Source: Paeniglutamicibacter gangotriensis Lz1y
GTDB lineage: Bacteria; Actinomycetota; Actinomycetes; Actinomycetales; Micrococcaceae
Assembly: GCF_000348945.1 (NCBI RefSeq)
Contig: NZ_AOCK01000002.1
Location: forward strand, 1 to 64,000
Direction of reading: 5' to 3'
Length of the DNA stretch: 64,000 nucleotides
In this document: piece by piece, positions 18,094-27,837 of the stretch
Layout: each line of letters starts with the position of its first letter
Numbering within the stretch: the first letter of the stretch is position 1
The notes under the pieces: model-generated
What the model was told of the DNA's origin: nothing
What the model saw: the letters and a program-made list of their open reading frames with translations, nothing else
Database searches by the model: none
Program-made: the position numbers and the translations under genes

Positions 18094-19167
18094 ATGTCCC
18101 TTTCTGCACCGCTTGTTCTTGGCATTGAATCCTCCTGTGATGAAACCGGGGTGGGTATCGTGCGCGGCACCGAGCTCTTGGTCAACGCCGTGGCCTCCTC
18201 CATGGAAGAGCATGTGCGCTTTGGCGGGGTCATCCCCGAGATCGCTTCGCGGGCACATTTGGACGCCTTCGTCCCCACGCTGTCGGCCGCACTCAAAGAG
18301 GCGGGGGTGTCCCTGGCGCAGATTGATGCGATCGCGGTGACCAGCGGCCCGGGCCTCTCCGGAGCGTTGATGGTCGGAGTGTCGGCGGCCAAGGCATTGG
18401 CACTGGCCACGGGCAAGCCGCTGTACGGGATCAACCACTTGGTGGCCCACGTGGGCGTGGGCGTGCTGGATGGGGGCGCCCTGCCCGAGAACCTGGGGGC
18501 CCTGCTGGTTTCCGGCGGGCACACCGAGATCCTGCAGGTTAATTCGCTCACCTCGGATGTGCGGCTGCTGGGTGCCACCATCGACGACGCCGCGGGGGAG
18601 GCCTACGACAAGGTCGCCCGGCTGCTGGGACTGGGTTACCCGGGAGGTCCGGTGATCGATGCCCTGGCCAAGGAGGGGGACCCCAAGGCCATCCGCTTCC
18701 CGCGCGGACTGACGCTGCCCAAGTTCATCGGGACCGCGCAGGAGCCGGGCAAACACCGCCACGACTTCTCCTTCTCCGGGCTCAAGACCGCTGTGGCACG
18801 CTGCGTGGAGCAGTACCAGAAGCGTGGCGAAGAGGTGCCGGTGGCAGATATTGCCGCAAGCTTCCAAGAAGCGGTGGTGGACGTGATCACCGCCAAGGCT
18901 GTGCGCGCCTGCACCGAGCACGGATTGAATAACCTACTGCTCGGCGGCGGGGTGGCGGCCAACTCGCGGCTGCGCGAGTTGTTGGCGGCCCGCTGTGCAT
19001 CGGCGGGCATCACCCTGCGGGTTCCACCGCGCAACCTGTGCACCGATAACGGTGCGATGGTTGCCGCCCTGGGCTCGCAACTCGTCTCCGCAGGCGTCGC
19101 ACCGACCGGCTTGGGATTCTCCACCGACTCCGGGCAACCGGTGAGCTTGGTATCACTTCTCGCCTAG
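18094..19167 (+). CDS. tsaD: tRNA N6-adenosine threonylcarbamoyltransferase TsaD
   Basis: A 357-residue catalytic subunit of t6A synthesis (Kae1/Qri7 family). It begins [17 protein letters not shown] and has the metal-binding [12 protein letters not shown] with both His. Further signatures are [59 protein letters not shown] and [15 protein letters not shown] 18094 matches the family start; the frame to 18016 is an upstream extension. It is the last gene of the operon and is followed by a strong terminator. Confidence 0.97.
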   Translation: MSLSAPLVLGIESSCDETGVGIVRGTELLVNAVASSMEEHVRFGGVIPEIASRAHLDAFVPTLSAALKEAGVSLAQIDAIAVTSGPGLSGALMVGVSAAKALALATGKPLYGINHLVAHVGVGVLDGGALPENLGALLVSGGHTEILQVNSLTSDVRLLGATIDDAAGEAYDKVARLLGLGYPGGPVIDALAKEGDPKAIRFPRGLTLPKFIGTAQEPGKHRHDFSFSGLKTAVARCVEQYQKRGEEVPVADIAASFQEAVVDVITAKAVRACTEHGLNNLLLGGGVAANSRLRELLAARCASAGITLRVPPRNLCTDNGAMVAALGSQLVSAGVAPTGLGFSTDSGQPVSLVSLLA

Positions 19168-19191
19168 GAAAACCAAAAAAGCCTTGACGCG

Positions 19192-19237
19192 AAAAGGGGG
19201 GTGGACGGGATTTTTCCCCTCCACCCCCCTTTTTTTC
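19192..19237 (+). terminator. Strong intrinsic terminator after tsaD
   Basis: AAAAGGGGGGTGGA (19192-19205) pairs perfectly with TCCACCCCCCTTTT (19220-19233), extended outward by GCG/CGC, and is followed by a T-run. The A-run on the other side makes it likely bidirectional, serving the convergent glutamate-cysteine ligase gene. Confidence 0.9.
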
Positions 19238-19261
19238 GCTTCGGAGCTGTTGTTTGCCCCC

Positions 19262-20404
19262 TCAGGCTCGGTGCATGCGGCGGACGTTGTCCTTCACGAT
19301 CTCGTGGAGGTTGCCGTTGTGTGCCGCGGCGATCTTGTGCTGCCACTGGTAGCCTGCACCGCCGCTGATGATGCGTTCTACATCGGCGAGTTCGGCGCTG
19401 CAACCCAACTTCTCGGCCACCGGGGCCAGACGAACGAGCTCCTGGAGTAGGTGGTCGGTGACCAGCATTTCGTCGCCCGCGGCGTTGAGGATGATGATGG
19501 CCTCCATGCCGTAGCGCGCGGCGCGCCATTTGTTCTCTGTGCGGAACCACGGCGGCATCACATCGATGGTGCCGCCGTTATCCAGGGTCGTGGACATGTC
19601 GTCGACCAGGCATTGGGTCAGCGCCGCGATCGCACCGATGTCCTGCAGCGAGGACAACCCGTCGGAGATGCGCATCTCCACGGTGCCGAAACGCGGGACC
19701 GGTCGCACATCCCACCGAATTTCGGAAATATCGTCGATGACGCCGGTATGCATCATGTCCGCCACATAGGCTTCGTAGTCCTCCCACTGCTCAAAGTGGT
19801 ACGGCACCCCGGCGGTGGGCAGTTGCTGGAACATCAGGGCGCGGTGCGAGGCGTAGCCGGTGTCCTCACCGCCCCAGTAAGGGCTGGAGGCGCTGAGTGC
19901 CTGGAAGTGGGCCTGGTAATTGATCAGCCCGTCGACGATCGGCAGGGCCTTATCGCGTGAGTCGAGCCCCACGTGGACATGCACCCCGTAGATGACCATC
20001 TGCTGTCCCCACCATTGGGTCCGGTCGATCATCTTGGCGTAGCGGTCCTTGTCGGTGACCGGCTGCAACTTCGGGGGAGCGAACGGGTGGGAACCGGCGC
20101 AGTACAGGTCCACCTCCATGGGGTCGGTGACCTCGCGGACGGCAACCAGATTCTCGTGTAATTCGGCCTTGGCCTCGGCCACGGTCTCGCACACGCCGGT
20201 GACGATTTCGACGGTGTTCAGCAGCAGCTCCTGCTTCACATGAGGATGCTCATCATCAACGCCCAAGGACCCATGGTTGATATTGAGCTGGGCCAACACC
20301 TCGTTGGCCACCGATCGAAGGTCCGAAGTGTGCCGGTCAACCAGCGCGACTTCCCACTCCACACCAAGCGTGGACTGGCGTGATGATGCGAAATCAATGT
20401 GCAT
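19262..20404 (-). CDS. Glutamate-cysteine ligase, GCS2 / YbdK type
   Basis: A 380-residue carboxylate-amine ligase of the GCS2 family. The N-terminus MHIDFASSRQSTLGVEWEVA contains the G-x-E-x-E metal site. GSHPFAPP, YGVHVHVGLDSRDKALP and RFGTVEMRISDGLSSLQD are family signatures. Members ligate Glu and Cys (gamma-glutamylcysteine), although the real substrate in bacteria without glutathione is uncertain. ATG 20404 is chosen; the longer frame to 20443 adds 13 unlike residues. It is convergent with tsaD. Confidence 0.9.
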   Translation of the reverse strand: MHIDFASSRQSTLGVEWEVALVDRHTSDLRSVANEVLAQLNINHGSLGVDDEHPHVKQELLLNTVEIVTGVCETVAEAKAELHENLVAVREVTDPMEVDLYCAGSHPFAPPKLQPVTDKDRYAKMIDRTQWWGQQMVIYGVHVHVGLDSRDKALPIVDGLINYQAHFQALSASSPYWGGEDTGYASHRALMFQQLPTAGVPYHFEQWEDYEAYVADMMHTGVIDDISEIRWDVRPVPRFGTVEMRISDGLSSLQDIGAIAALTQCLVDDMSTTLDNGGTIDVMPPWFRTENKWRAARYGMEAIIILNAAGDEMLVTDHLLQELVRLAPVAEKLGCSAELADVERIISGGAGYQWQHKIAAAHNGNLHEIVKDNVRRMHRA

Positions 20405-20566
20405 CAGACCTCCATGTTTCCGGCAGCAAGCCACCCCTATCAAATACTTTCAGCCAGTCTATCGAGCTAAACAAGGTCATTGGTGCCATGGGTGGGAGGC
20501 CGGGGCGCTGGCCCGTGCTGTTGCCGGAAGCCTGTGTGCCGCCCCCGGGTGCCCGCGGCCGGGGGA

Positions 20567-21832
20567 TCAGACGACGGGTTCGACCTCGATGGCCAGGCGG
20601 GTGTCGCCCACGCGGGTGAGGATCAGAGTGGCCTTCTTTTTCGCGTCGCGTCCGTTCCCGGCCAAGAGGATCTTGCGCAACTCCTCCGGTGTGACGTCCA
20701 TGCCGCGCTTCTTGATGTCAAGCACCCCGATGCCCTGGGCCTTGACCCACGAGCGCAGGTTCTTCACATGGTAGGGGTGGACCGCCACGACCCTGTAGGC
20801 CTTGGCCAGCGGTGTCTTCACCGGATCCTTGGTGCTGAAATAGGCAATGTGCGGGTCAATCAGGTGGCCGCCGGTGATTTTGAGCAGCTCATCGATGAGC
20901 CCGGAGCGGATCACCGCGCCGTCGGGCTCGTGGATGTATTCCTCGATTTTCCCCACCGGAACATCCCCGCGCAGGGCCGCGTGCGGGTCGAAATCCACGG
21001 TGCTGCTCACCTCGGTGGCCCCATGGGCTTCGATGACCAAGGCCGCACGTCGGATTCCGGGGCGGGCCAGCGGCCCGAACCACAGTGCCGCTTCAACCAC
21101 ATCCCCATTGATCGAGACCCATTGGATTTCGCAATTGGCAGGCAGCGCATCGTGGGGGATACCCGGACCCATCTTCACCCCGACGGCCAACCCACGGTCG
21201 GCCAGCGACTCGACGAAGGACAGCGGCGGAGAAAAAGCCTCCGGGTCGAAGATCCGCGACGTGCCGGAGGTGTCCGTGGTGCGGCGGGCCGGATCGAGCC
21301 AGACTCCATCGAAACCGGTCAAATCGAACTCGGTCGCATCCATGTTTACGACCTTGGCGGTCGGCCAAGGCATGAGGTTCAAGGTGGCGGCAGCTGCGGT
21401 GGTTTCATCCATTTCCACGGCCGTCACCTCGATCTCGGCACTGGCAAGCGCGAGCGAATCGGCGCCAATGCCGCAGCCGAGGTCGGCGACCTTCGTGATG
21501 CCCGCCCGGGTGTAGCGCTGGGCATGCAAACCGGCGAGCTTGAGGCGTGTGGCCTGTTCGAGGCCGGCCTGGGTGAAGACCATGGTGTCGGCGAAGGGGC
21601 CGAACTTGGTGCGGGCCTTGAAGCGCAGCTCGCTCTGCTGCACCACTGCTGTCACCAGATCGGTGGGGTGCCCGGCCTTGCGCAAACTGAGGTTCAGTTG
21701 CAGGGCCGCTTCCTTGGTGCCGGCCGAGGACGGATCCACGGAGTTCAACAGCGTCCAACCCGCGGGGGAGAGGATATGGGCGAGGTGTGATGTCGCGGCC
21801 GATTGGCCGGCGTCGGAAGAGGAGGAAGCCAT
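20567..21832 (-). CDS. Class I SAM methyltransferase with THUMP-like domain
   Basis: 421 residues. The central Rossmann methyltransferase motif is VADLGCGIGADSLALASA, followed by VTAVEMDETTAAAA (motif II) and GVWLDPARR (motif IV, with the catalytic DP). The C-terminal quarter (YRVVAVHPYHVKNLRSW, then GVLDIKKRGMDVTPEELRK) matches the actinobacterial 'THUMP-like' domain. An RNA substrate is likely, but which base is modified is unknown. It lies upstream of the GCS2 gene on the same strand. Confidence 0.85.
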   Translation of the reverse strand: MASSSSDAGQSAATSHLAHILSPAGWTLLNSVDPSSAGTKEAALQLNLSLRKAGHPTDLVTAVVQQSELRFKARTKFGPFADTMVFTQAGLEQATRLKLAGLHAQRYTRAGITKVADLGCGIGADSLALASAEIEVTAVEMDETTAAAATLNLMPWPTAKVVNMDATEFDLTGFDGVWLDPARRTTDTSGTSRIFDPEAFSPPLSFVESLADRGLAVGVKMGPGIPHDALPANCEIQWVSINGDVVEAALWFGPLARPGIRRAALVIEAHGATEVSSTVDFDPHAALRGDVPVGKIEEYIHEPDGAVIRSGLIDELLKITGGHLIDPHIAYFSTKDPVKTPLAKAYRVVAVHPYHVKNLRSWVKAQGIGVLDIKKRGMDVTPEELRKILLAGNGRDAKKKATLILTRVGDTRLAIEVEPVV

Positions 21833-22234
21833 GGGATCAAGCCTAGCCGCGGGTACGGACTTTCCGACGCATCATCTGGCTCGCGCGGGCGTTGGCTGTC
21901 GGCAAGTACGTAGGGCGGAAACATCGAGCAAAAAAGTCGCTACGCAATATTTGGGCGGGTTATCGATTGGCTCAGAATCTACACGATGAAATATATTCAG
22001 TGCGGGCTTCATGGAATGACAGCTAAATTCCAAGAAGCATTTCTGGTGAGCTATGTTGTGCGGGAGTGAAAGCACCCAACGGTGACAAAACAGATGCAAG
22101 CGTCATTTGGGCTAATTTCGACCACCCGATTTTCAAACTGACGTCACGGTTGATATTGTGACCTTGTTCGTGGGAACTACTTTCTCAGGAGCTACGACCC
22201 CACATGGGGTCGGTACTGCTGGGGGAAGATAAAA
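21833..22234 (+). promoter_or_regulatory. Leader of the capsule operon with a 16-bp palindrome
   Basis: About 400 non-coding bases between divergent genes. GACCCC (22196-22201) and GGGGTC (22206-22211) form a palindrome around ACAT. It ends about ten bases before the GGGGGAAG ribosome site of the first capsule gene, so it could be an operator or a hairpin that hides the translation start. No confident promoter hexamers were assigned. Confidence 0.4.
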
Positions 22235-24121
22235 GTGGATTCAGAATCAGCGCGCGCCCGCAAGACGGCGGAGCCGGATGCAGCACGGTGGAGCCCACCA
22301 CAATCGAGTCGACACCGAGATCGAAGTCGACAGGTCGTCTTTGATCTGTTGGCGTGGGTCATCGCACTCTACCTCGGGACGATCTTCCGCTATGAACTGC
22401 GGTTGAATGAAGTCGGATTCGTTCAGATACTTGTTGTTGGACTCTGCGCAGCGGCGCTGCATTTGATCCTGGCTTGGATGCTCGCGCTTTACAGCGGCAA
22501 ATTCACCTACGGCACATTTGATGAGATCAGGGTGCTTGTATACGCGGTGCTACTAGGGGGCTCAATTGTCACCCTGCTAATGTTCGCATTCGGAAACTAC
22601 TGGGATGTGCCGCGAAGCATCGGACTTATCGGCACGCCGATTGCGCTCCTGTTCATGTGCGGTATTCGATACGTCCAGCGCATCGCCAGTGAACGGCATA
22701 TGAGGCCCGACGAGACCGCGCTTCCCACCATTATTTACGGTGCGGGTTATTTGGGCGAAACGCTGGTGCGTAGGATGCTCACGGACTCCAACACCGCGTA
22801 CCGCCCCGTGGCCTTGATTGATGACGACCCTGCCAAGTCCAACCTTCAGATTCGCGGTGTACCGGTCAGGGGAGGACTTGATTCCCTGGCCGAAGTCGCT
22901 GGCAAGACCGGCGCCGTGGAACTGATCATTGCTATCAACTATGCGAATGCAGCACTTGTCCGATTGATCTCAGACACAGCGACTGAAGCCGGCCTCAACG
23001 TGATGGTGATGCCACCACTAATCGACGTATTGGCAGGTAAGACGAAGCTTTCGGATCTTCGAGACCTCTCTATCGAGGACCTCATTGGCCGGCACCCCGT
23101 TGACACCGAAGTCGAATCCATCGCAGGTTACCTGGCCGGAAAACGAGTCTTGGTCACCGGAGCCGGAGGTTCCATCGGTTCGGAACTTTGTTTGCAAATA
23201 AGCAAGTTCGCTCCTTCTGAACTGATCATGCTGGATCGCGATGAGACTGGCCTTCAAGGCGCTCAACTCAGGACCGCTGGGCACGGGCTCCTACATACGC
23301 GCGATGTGGTGCTTGCTGATATCCGTGACACAGAAGCGTTACAGAAGATTTTCGAAGAGCGCCGCCCGGATGTCGTATTTCATGCTGCTGCACTTAAGCA
23401 TCTTCCGATGTTGGAGCAGTATCCGGACGAAGCTTGGAAAACGAACGTTCTCGGAACACTAAATGTTCTTCGTGCTGCACAAGCCGCAGATGTCGAGACG
23501 TTTGTAAACATCTCAACTGACAAGGCAGCGAATCCCACCAGCGTTCTTGGCCATTCGAAACGAGTCGCCGAAAAGCTAACAGCATGGATGGCCGAAGAAA
23601 CCGGGAAACCTTATCTTTCGGTCAGGTTCGGGAATGTCATTGGTAGCAGGGGATCCATGTTGCCGACATTTCGTTCCCTAATCGAGGCGGGCGGACCCCT
23701 CACGGTGACTCATCCTGATATCACGCGATACTTCATGACCATTCCTGAAGCCTGTCAACTAGTGGTTCAGGCCGGAGGAATCGGGCGAGCAGGGGAAGTG
23801 CTCATCTTAGATATGGGCGAGCCAGTGAAAATTCTCGATGTAGCCCAGCGCATGATTGAAATGTCGGGCAAAGACATCGAAATTGTGTTCACTGGGATGC
23901 GGGAGGGCGAAAAGCTCCACGAGGAGCTCATTGGTTACGGGGAATCGGATAGTCGTCCCTTCCATCCGCAGATCTCCCATGCCGACGTCAGCTCGATACC
24001 TCCGGAACTGGTTACCAAGTCTTCGTGGGGGCTACGTCTTCACACGGACTATTCCACCGGAAGAGAGCCTAACGCCGACGTGGGTCGAAGCACGCTATCT
24101 GGTGTGGATGCTGGTGAGTAG
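22235..24121 (+). CDS. Membrane-bound nucleotide-sugar 4,6-dehydratase (PglF/WbpM/CapD type)
   Basis: 628 residues. Four N-terminal transmembrane segments (about 30-140) precede a first Rossmann-like domain (IIYGAGYLGETLVRRML). The catalytic SDR domain has the NAD site VLVTGAGGSIGSELC, then DVVFHAAALKHLPMLE, STDKAANPTSVLGHSK with the active-site Lys, and VRFGNVIGSRGSM. Family members convert UDP-GlcNAc to UDP-4-keto-6-deoxy-sugar, the first step to diacetylbacillosamine or similar. The GTG start follows GGGGGAAG. It begins an operon with the aminotransferase at 26050 and the PglC-like transferase at 27210, which supports this reading. Confidence 0.9.
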   Translation: MDSESARARKTAEPDAARWSPPQSSRHRDRSRQVVFDLLAWVIALYLGTIFRYELRLNEVGFVQILVVGLCAAALHLILAWMLALYSGKFTYGTFDEIRVLVYAVLLGGSIVTLLMFAFGNYWDVPRSIGLIGTPIALLFMCGIRYVQRIASERHMRPDETALPTIIYGAGYLGETLVRRMLTDSNTAYRPVALIDDDPAKSNLQIRGVPVRGGLDSLAEVAGKTGAVELIIAINYANAALVRLISDTATEAGLNVMVMPPLIDVLAGKTKLSDLRDLSIEDLIGRHPVDTEVESIAGYLAGKRVLVTGAGGSIGSELCLQISKFAPSELIMLDRDETGLQGAQLRTAGHGLLHTRDVVLADIRDTEALQKIFEERRPDVVFHAAALKHLPMLEQYPDEAWKTNVLGTLNVLRAAQAADVETFVNISTDKAANPTSVLGHSKRVAEKLTAWMAEETGKPYLSVRFGNVIGSRGSMLPTFRSLIEAGGPLTVTHPDITRYFMTIPEACQLVVQAGGIGRAGEVLILDMGEPVKILDVAQRMIEMSGKDIEIVFTGMREGEKLHEELIGYGESDSRPFHPQISHADVSSIPPELVTKSSWGLRLHTDYSTGREPNADVGRSTLSGVDAGE

Positions 24122-24178
24122 CAGCGTCTGCACTACGATTTCCATCTCAACCATCCCAAATGCGACGAAAGGTTCTCG

Positions 24179-26050
24179 GTGAAGATCGGTATTCTGAGCC
24201 AATGGTATGACCCCGAGCCGGGCCCGGCAGCGCTACCCGGTGTCCTTGCGCGGGAGCTTGCTCGTCGCGGACACGAAGTTAAGGTGTTGACGGGATTTCC
24301 GAACTATCCCACTGGACAGCTTGCTGAGGGCTATCGAATAAAACCACGCATGGTGGAGAACTTGGATGGCGTTGAGGTGACTCGTACCGCGCTGATCCCG
24401 AACCACAGCCAGTCGGGCATCGGACGAATTTTGAATTATGGATCGTTTGGAATCACAGCGGCGATACTAGGCGATCGTGCCTTGAAGGATATCGATGTTC
24501 TGTGGGTCAATTATTCACCAATCACGGTTGCACTACCTATGTTCGTTCAAAGGGCTCGACGCACACCAGTAGTTTGCGAAGTGGCAGATTTATGGCCGGA
24601 TACCATGTTGGTGGCGGGCCTGACTGGTGCCAGCCGTCTAACTACTGTCACTGAGCCTCTTTTGCATGTATGGACCAACGCTATGTACCGCGCCTCACGG
24701 TATGTGGTACATATTGCTCCAAGTGTGGGGAGCGTTCTTCAAGCACGTGGAGTACCGATCGAAAAAATCCGCTTTATTCCGAAACCTGCGGAGGAACAGC
24801 ACTTCCATCGCAATGGAAAATCTTTGCGAGCTGAGATGGGAATAGATGATAAAGACATCGTAATTCTCTATGCCGGTGCAATGGGAGCCGCGCAGGATCT
24901 GTCGAGTCTAGTTTCCGCCGTAGGCCTGACTCGGGATTCTCGGCTTAGATTGATCTTGGTCGGCTCTGGGACAGAAGAAGCCACGTTGAAGACCCTTGCC
25001 GCGGACGATCCGCGTGTGATGTTCCTGGGACGTCGGCCTATGGACCAAATGGCAGATTTGCTTGCAACGGCGGATGCAGCGTACATCGGCTTGGCTGCTC
25101 ACCCGCTGTCGCGCATGACAATGCCAAGCAAAACGCAAACTATCCTTGCAGCAGGGAAGGCGTCCATTGTCGCAGCTGAAGGTGATGTGGCAGATGTAAT
25201 CGCAGGAGCAGGAGCAGGTTACGTTGCTGCAAGCGGGGATCCGCAAAGCATTGCATTGGCCCTCGCCGAAGCGCTTTCCGACGGACGGCAGGCCTTGGCC
25301 AGCATGGGTCTCCGGGCCCGTGAAGAGTACGATCGGCGCTATAGCGTTTCCACGACCACTAATGCGGTGGAGAAGCTACTCATGGAGGCGGCTTCCACTT
25401 CAACGATCCCACCCATCAATTCACTTGCATTTCGAAAAGACGAAATTGACACGGTTGCCGCTTTGCACATGAAGGCCTTCCCGGAATTCTTCCTTTCCAA
25501 ACTTGGATTGCCCTTCCTGAGACAGTTCTACGCGGGATTCCTAGACGACCCAACAGCGGTAGCTGTCGTCGAGCGAGATACTGAGGGGCGTCCGGTAGGT
25601 GTGGCCGTCGGCAGCACGGAACCAGAAGGCTTCTTCCGCCGGCTACTGAAGAATCGTTGGCGCGGATTCGTCGGAGCAAGCATCGCTTTCGGTCTTCAAA
25701 AACCGTCCGCCATTCCCAGGCTAATCCGTGCAGTCAACTACCGGGGAGATTCACAGATAAATGAGCCAGGTGCCCTGCTCAGTTCCATTTGTGTGGATCC
25801 AGAGTCCCAGGGAACCGGAGCAGGAGCACGGTTGCTCAGCTCATGGACTTCAAATGCAAGAAGCCAAGGCGCACAGAGGGCCTTTTTGATGACCGATGCC
25901 CTGGATAATGATGATGTGCGTGCCTTCTACGAGCGCCGCGGTTGGACAGTTCACGACACGCATACCACCCGTGAGGGCAGAATTATGGTCAAGTATTTGC
26001 TTGATCTATCTGACTATGCCAATACCCAAAAAGACGAGACAGGAAAATAG
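24179..26050 (+). CDS. Fusion of GT4 glycosyltransferase and GNAT acetyltransferase
   Basis: 623 residues in two parts. Residues 1 to about 405 are a WbuB-like GT4 glycosyltransferase: MKIGILSQWYDPEPGPAALP at the start, EVADLWPDTMLVAG, YAGAMGAAQDLSSLV, then PSKTQTILAAGKASI near the nucleotide-binding Glu region. Residues about 420-623 are a GNAT domain: FRKDEIDTVAALHMKAFPEF, the acetyl-CoA loop SICVDPESQGTGAGARLLSS, and MTDALDNDDVRAFYERRGW. The chain is continuous with no internal start signal. In context, the GNAT part could N-acetylate the amino sugar made by the dehydratase and aminotransferase on either side. This is inference: the classical PglD is a different fold. Confidence 0.88.
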   Translation: MKIGILSQWYDPEPGPAALPGVLARELARRGHEVKVLTGFPNYPTGQLAEGYRIKPRMVENLDGVEVTRTALIPNHSQSGIGRILNYGSFGITAAILGDRALKDIDVLWVNYSPITVALPMFVQRARRTPVVCEVADLWPDTMLVAGLTGASRLTTVTEPLLHVWTNAMYRASRYVVHIAPSVGSVLQARGVPIEKIRFIPKPAEEQHFHRNGKSLRAEMGIDDKDIVILYAGAMGAAQDLSSLVSAVGLTRDSRLRLILVGSGTEEATLKTLAADDPRVMFLGRRPMDQMADLLATADAAYIGLAAHPLSRMTMPSKTQTILAAGKASIVAAEGDVADVIAGAGAGYVAASGDPQSIALALAEALSDGRQALASMGLRAREEYDRRYSVSTTTNAVEKLLMEAASTSTIPPINSLAFRKDEIDTVAALHMKAFPEFFLSKLGLPFLRQFYAGFLDDPTAVAVVERDTEGRPVGVAVGSTEPEGFFRRLLKNRWRGFVGASIAFGLQKPSAIPRLIRAVNYRGDSQINEPGALLSSICVDPESQGTGAGARLLSSWTSNARSQGAQRAFLMTDALDNDDVRAFYERRGWTVHDTHTTREGRIMVKYLLDLSDYANTQKDETGK

Positions 26051-27213
26051 TGGAACAACAGGCGTTTCTTCCGTTTGCACTGCCAGATATCACCGAGCGG
26101 GAAATTGAGGCGGTCGTTGAATCCATGCGTTCTGGATGGGTAACGACTGGGCCCAAGACCGCTGAGTTTGAAAAGACGATGGCGACCTTCCTGGGCGACT
26201 CGGAACTACACTGTGTTGCCGTGAATTCCGCGACCGCAGGTTTGCACCTCGCCGTGGAAGCGCTGGGCCTGGGCCCTGGCGACGAAGTACTAGTTCCCAC
26301 TTGGACTTTCACCTCGACAGCCGAAGTGGTTCGATACGTTGGGGCAACGCCTGTCTTTGTTGACGTCGAAGAATCGACTTTGAACATAGATTTCGACGAT
26401 GCAGAATCCAAGGTGAATGCCAATACCAAGGCGATCATGCCGGTCCACTTCGCAGGCCACTCGATCTCCGCAGATCGGATCGAAAAGTTCGCTTCTCGTC
26501 ATGGCCTTAAAGTGGTCGAAGATGCCGCCCATGCTTTCCCGGCCACCAATGGCTCGTCTATGGTTGGAAACAGTTCCAGCGATGCCGTTGTTTTTAGCTT
26601 CTATGCAACCAAGACGATTACCACAGGTGAGGGTGGCCTCTTGGTAACTCGCAATGCGGATCTTGCCCAGCGTGCCCGGACGATGCGACTTCACGGGATT
26701 AGCCGCGATGTTTTCGCACGCTACACCTCTAAGGTTCCTGCATGGCGCTACGACGTAGTAGCTCCAGGTTTCAAATACAACATGACTGATATTGCCGCAG
26801 CTATGGGTGTCGTTCAGTTGTCTCGTGCGGAAGAGATGCGTCAGAATCGCGAAGCGATCGCAGAACGATACTTTGAGGCTTTTGCCGGTCTCCCAATCGG
26901 CCTTCCGGAATCTGGACAGGGTTTGCGACACAGCTGGCACTTGTTTGTACTGCGGGTTGGAGACGCCGCCCCCATCGATCGTGATAAATTCATTGAGGAC
27001 TTGGCAGGTCTCGGAGTAGGAACGAGTGTGCACTTCATTCCACTTCACCGGCACCCATACTGGCGCGAGACCTACAACCTCTCAGCCTTCGATTTCCCCA
27101 TTGCCGAACGCGCCTTCGAGCAGACCGTTAGCTTGCCGATATTCTCGAGCATGACTGAACAACAAGTGGATCGCGTGATTAACGCCGTCAAGAAGGTTTT
27201 GGCGCCAGCATGA
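26050..27213 (+). CDS. PLP-dependent sugar aminotransferase (DegT/DnrJ/EryC1/StrS)
   Basis: 387 residues. Family signatures are FALPDITEREIEAVVESMRS with SGWVTTGPKT, the VEDAAHAF box (PLP-ring Asp), and SFYATKTITTGEGGLLV, where the Lys of ATKT carries PLP. KYNMTDIAAAMGVVQL and HFIPLHRHPYW follow. It probably transfers an amino group to the 4-keto sugar from the dehydratase at 22235, as PglE does. The GTG start overlaps the stop of the fusion gene, and its stop overlaps the next start (ATGA), so the operon is tight. Confidence 0.92.
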   Translation: MEQQAFLPFALPDITEREIEAVVESMRSGWVTTGPKTAEFEKTMATFLGDSELHCVAVNSATAGLHLAVEALGLGPGDEVLVPTWTFTSTAEVVRYVGATPVFVDVEESTLNIDFDDAESKVNANTKAIMPVHFAGHSISADRIEKFASRHGLKVVEDAAHAFPATNGSSMVGNSSSDAVVFSFYATKTITTGEGGLLVTRNADLAQRARTMRLHGISRDVFARYTSKVPAWRYDVVAPGFKYNMTDIAAAMGVVQLSRAEEMRQNREAIAERYFEAFAGLPIGLPESGQGLRHSWHLFVLRVGDAAPIDRDKFIEDLAGLGVGTSVHFIPLHRHPYWRETYNLSAFDFPIAERAFEQTVSLPIFSSMTEQQVDRVINAVKKVLAPA

Positions 27214-27815
27214 AACGGCTTTTTGATTGTGTAGCTGCAGGTGCGGGACTGATTTTGGCTTCGCCGGTTTGCGCCATCGCGGCGATCTTAGTTCGAGCAA
27301 CGTCCCCAGGGCCGATACTCTTTCGGCAAGAACGAGTCGGTCTCGACGGGAAGCATTTCAACATCCGCAAATTCAGAACCATGCAAATCGACCACGGGGG
27401 ACCATCCGTTTCCACCGCGTCAGACCACCGGATCACTGGCGTGGGACGAGTATTGAGAAAATCGAAAATCGACGAACTCCCTCAGCTGCTTGACGTGTTG
27501 CAGGGAAGCATGTCGCTCGTTGGACCTCGCCCAGAAGTCCCCAAGTATGTGGACCTCTGGCCAGCTCATCTGCGCGACCAGATACTTAGCGTCCGGCCGG
27601 GAATAACAGACCCCGCCTCGATCGCTTATCGCAATGAAGCTGATGAGCTGGAAAAAGCTGTTGAGCCGGAACGCTACTATGTGGACGTAATCCTGCCTCG
27701 AAAGGTTGAGATGTATGCAAAATATGTTCGTGAACAGTCGTTTGCCAGCGACCTACGAATTTTATTAGCGACTGCTCGATCATTAGGTCCAGCAAATGAT
27801 CGTCGTAAGCCTTGA
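27210..27815 (+). CDS. Undecaprenyl-phosphate sugar-1-phosphate transferase (PglC-like)
   Basis: 201 residues, the short monotopic form of the bacterial sugar transferase family. One N-terminal membrane segment (RLFDCVAAGAGLILASPVC) leads into RATSPGPILFRQERVGLDGK, FRTMQID, KSKIDELPQLLDVLQGSMSLV, GPRPEVPKY and VRPGITDPASIAYRNE. It would load the first sugar, likely the diamino sugar made by the preceding genes, onto undecaprenyl phosphate and so start each repeat unit. Confidence 0.93.
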   Translation: MKRLFDCVAAGAGLILASPVCAIAAILVRATSPGPILFRQERVGLDGKHFNIRKFRTMQIDHGGPSVSTASDHRITGVGRVLRKSKIDELPQLLDVLQGSMSLVGPRPEVPKYVDLWPAHLRDQILSVRPGITDPASIAYRNEADELEKAVEPERYYVDVILPRKVEMYAKYVREQSFASDLRILLATARSLGPANDRRKP

Positions 27816-27837
27816 TATGTTGATGAATGGAGACTCA

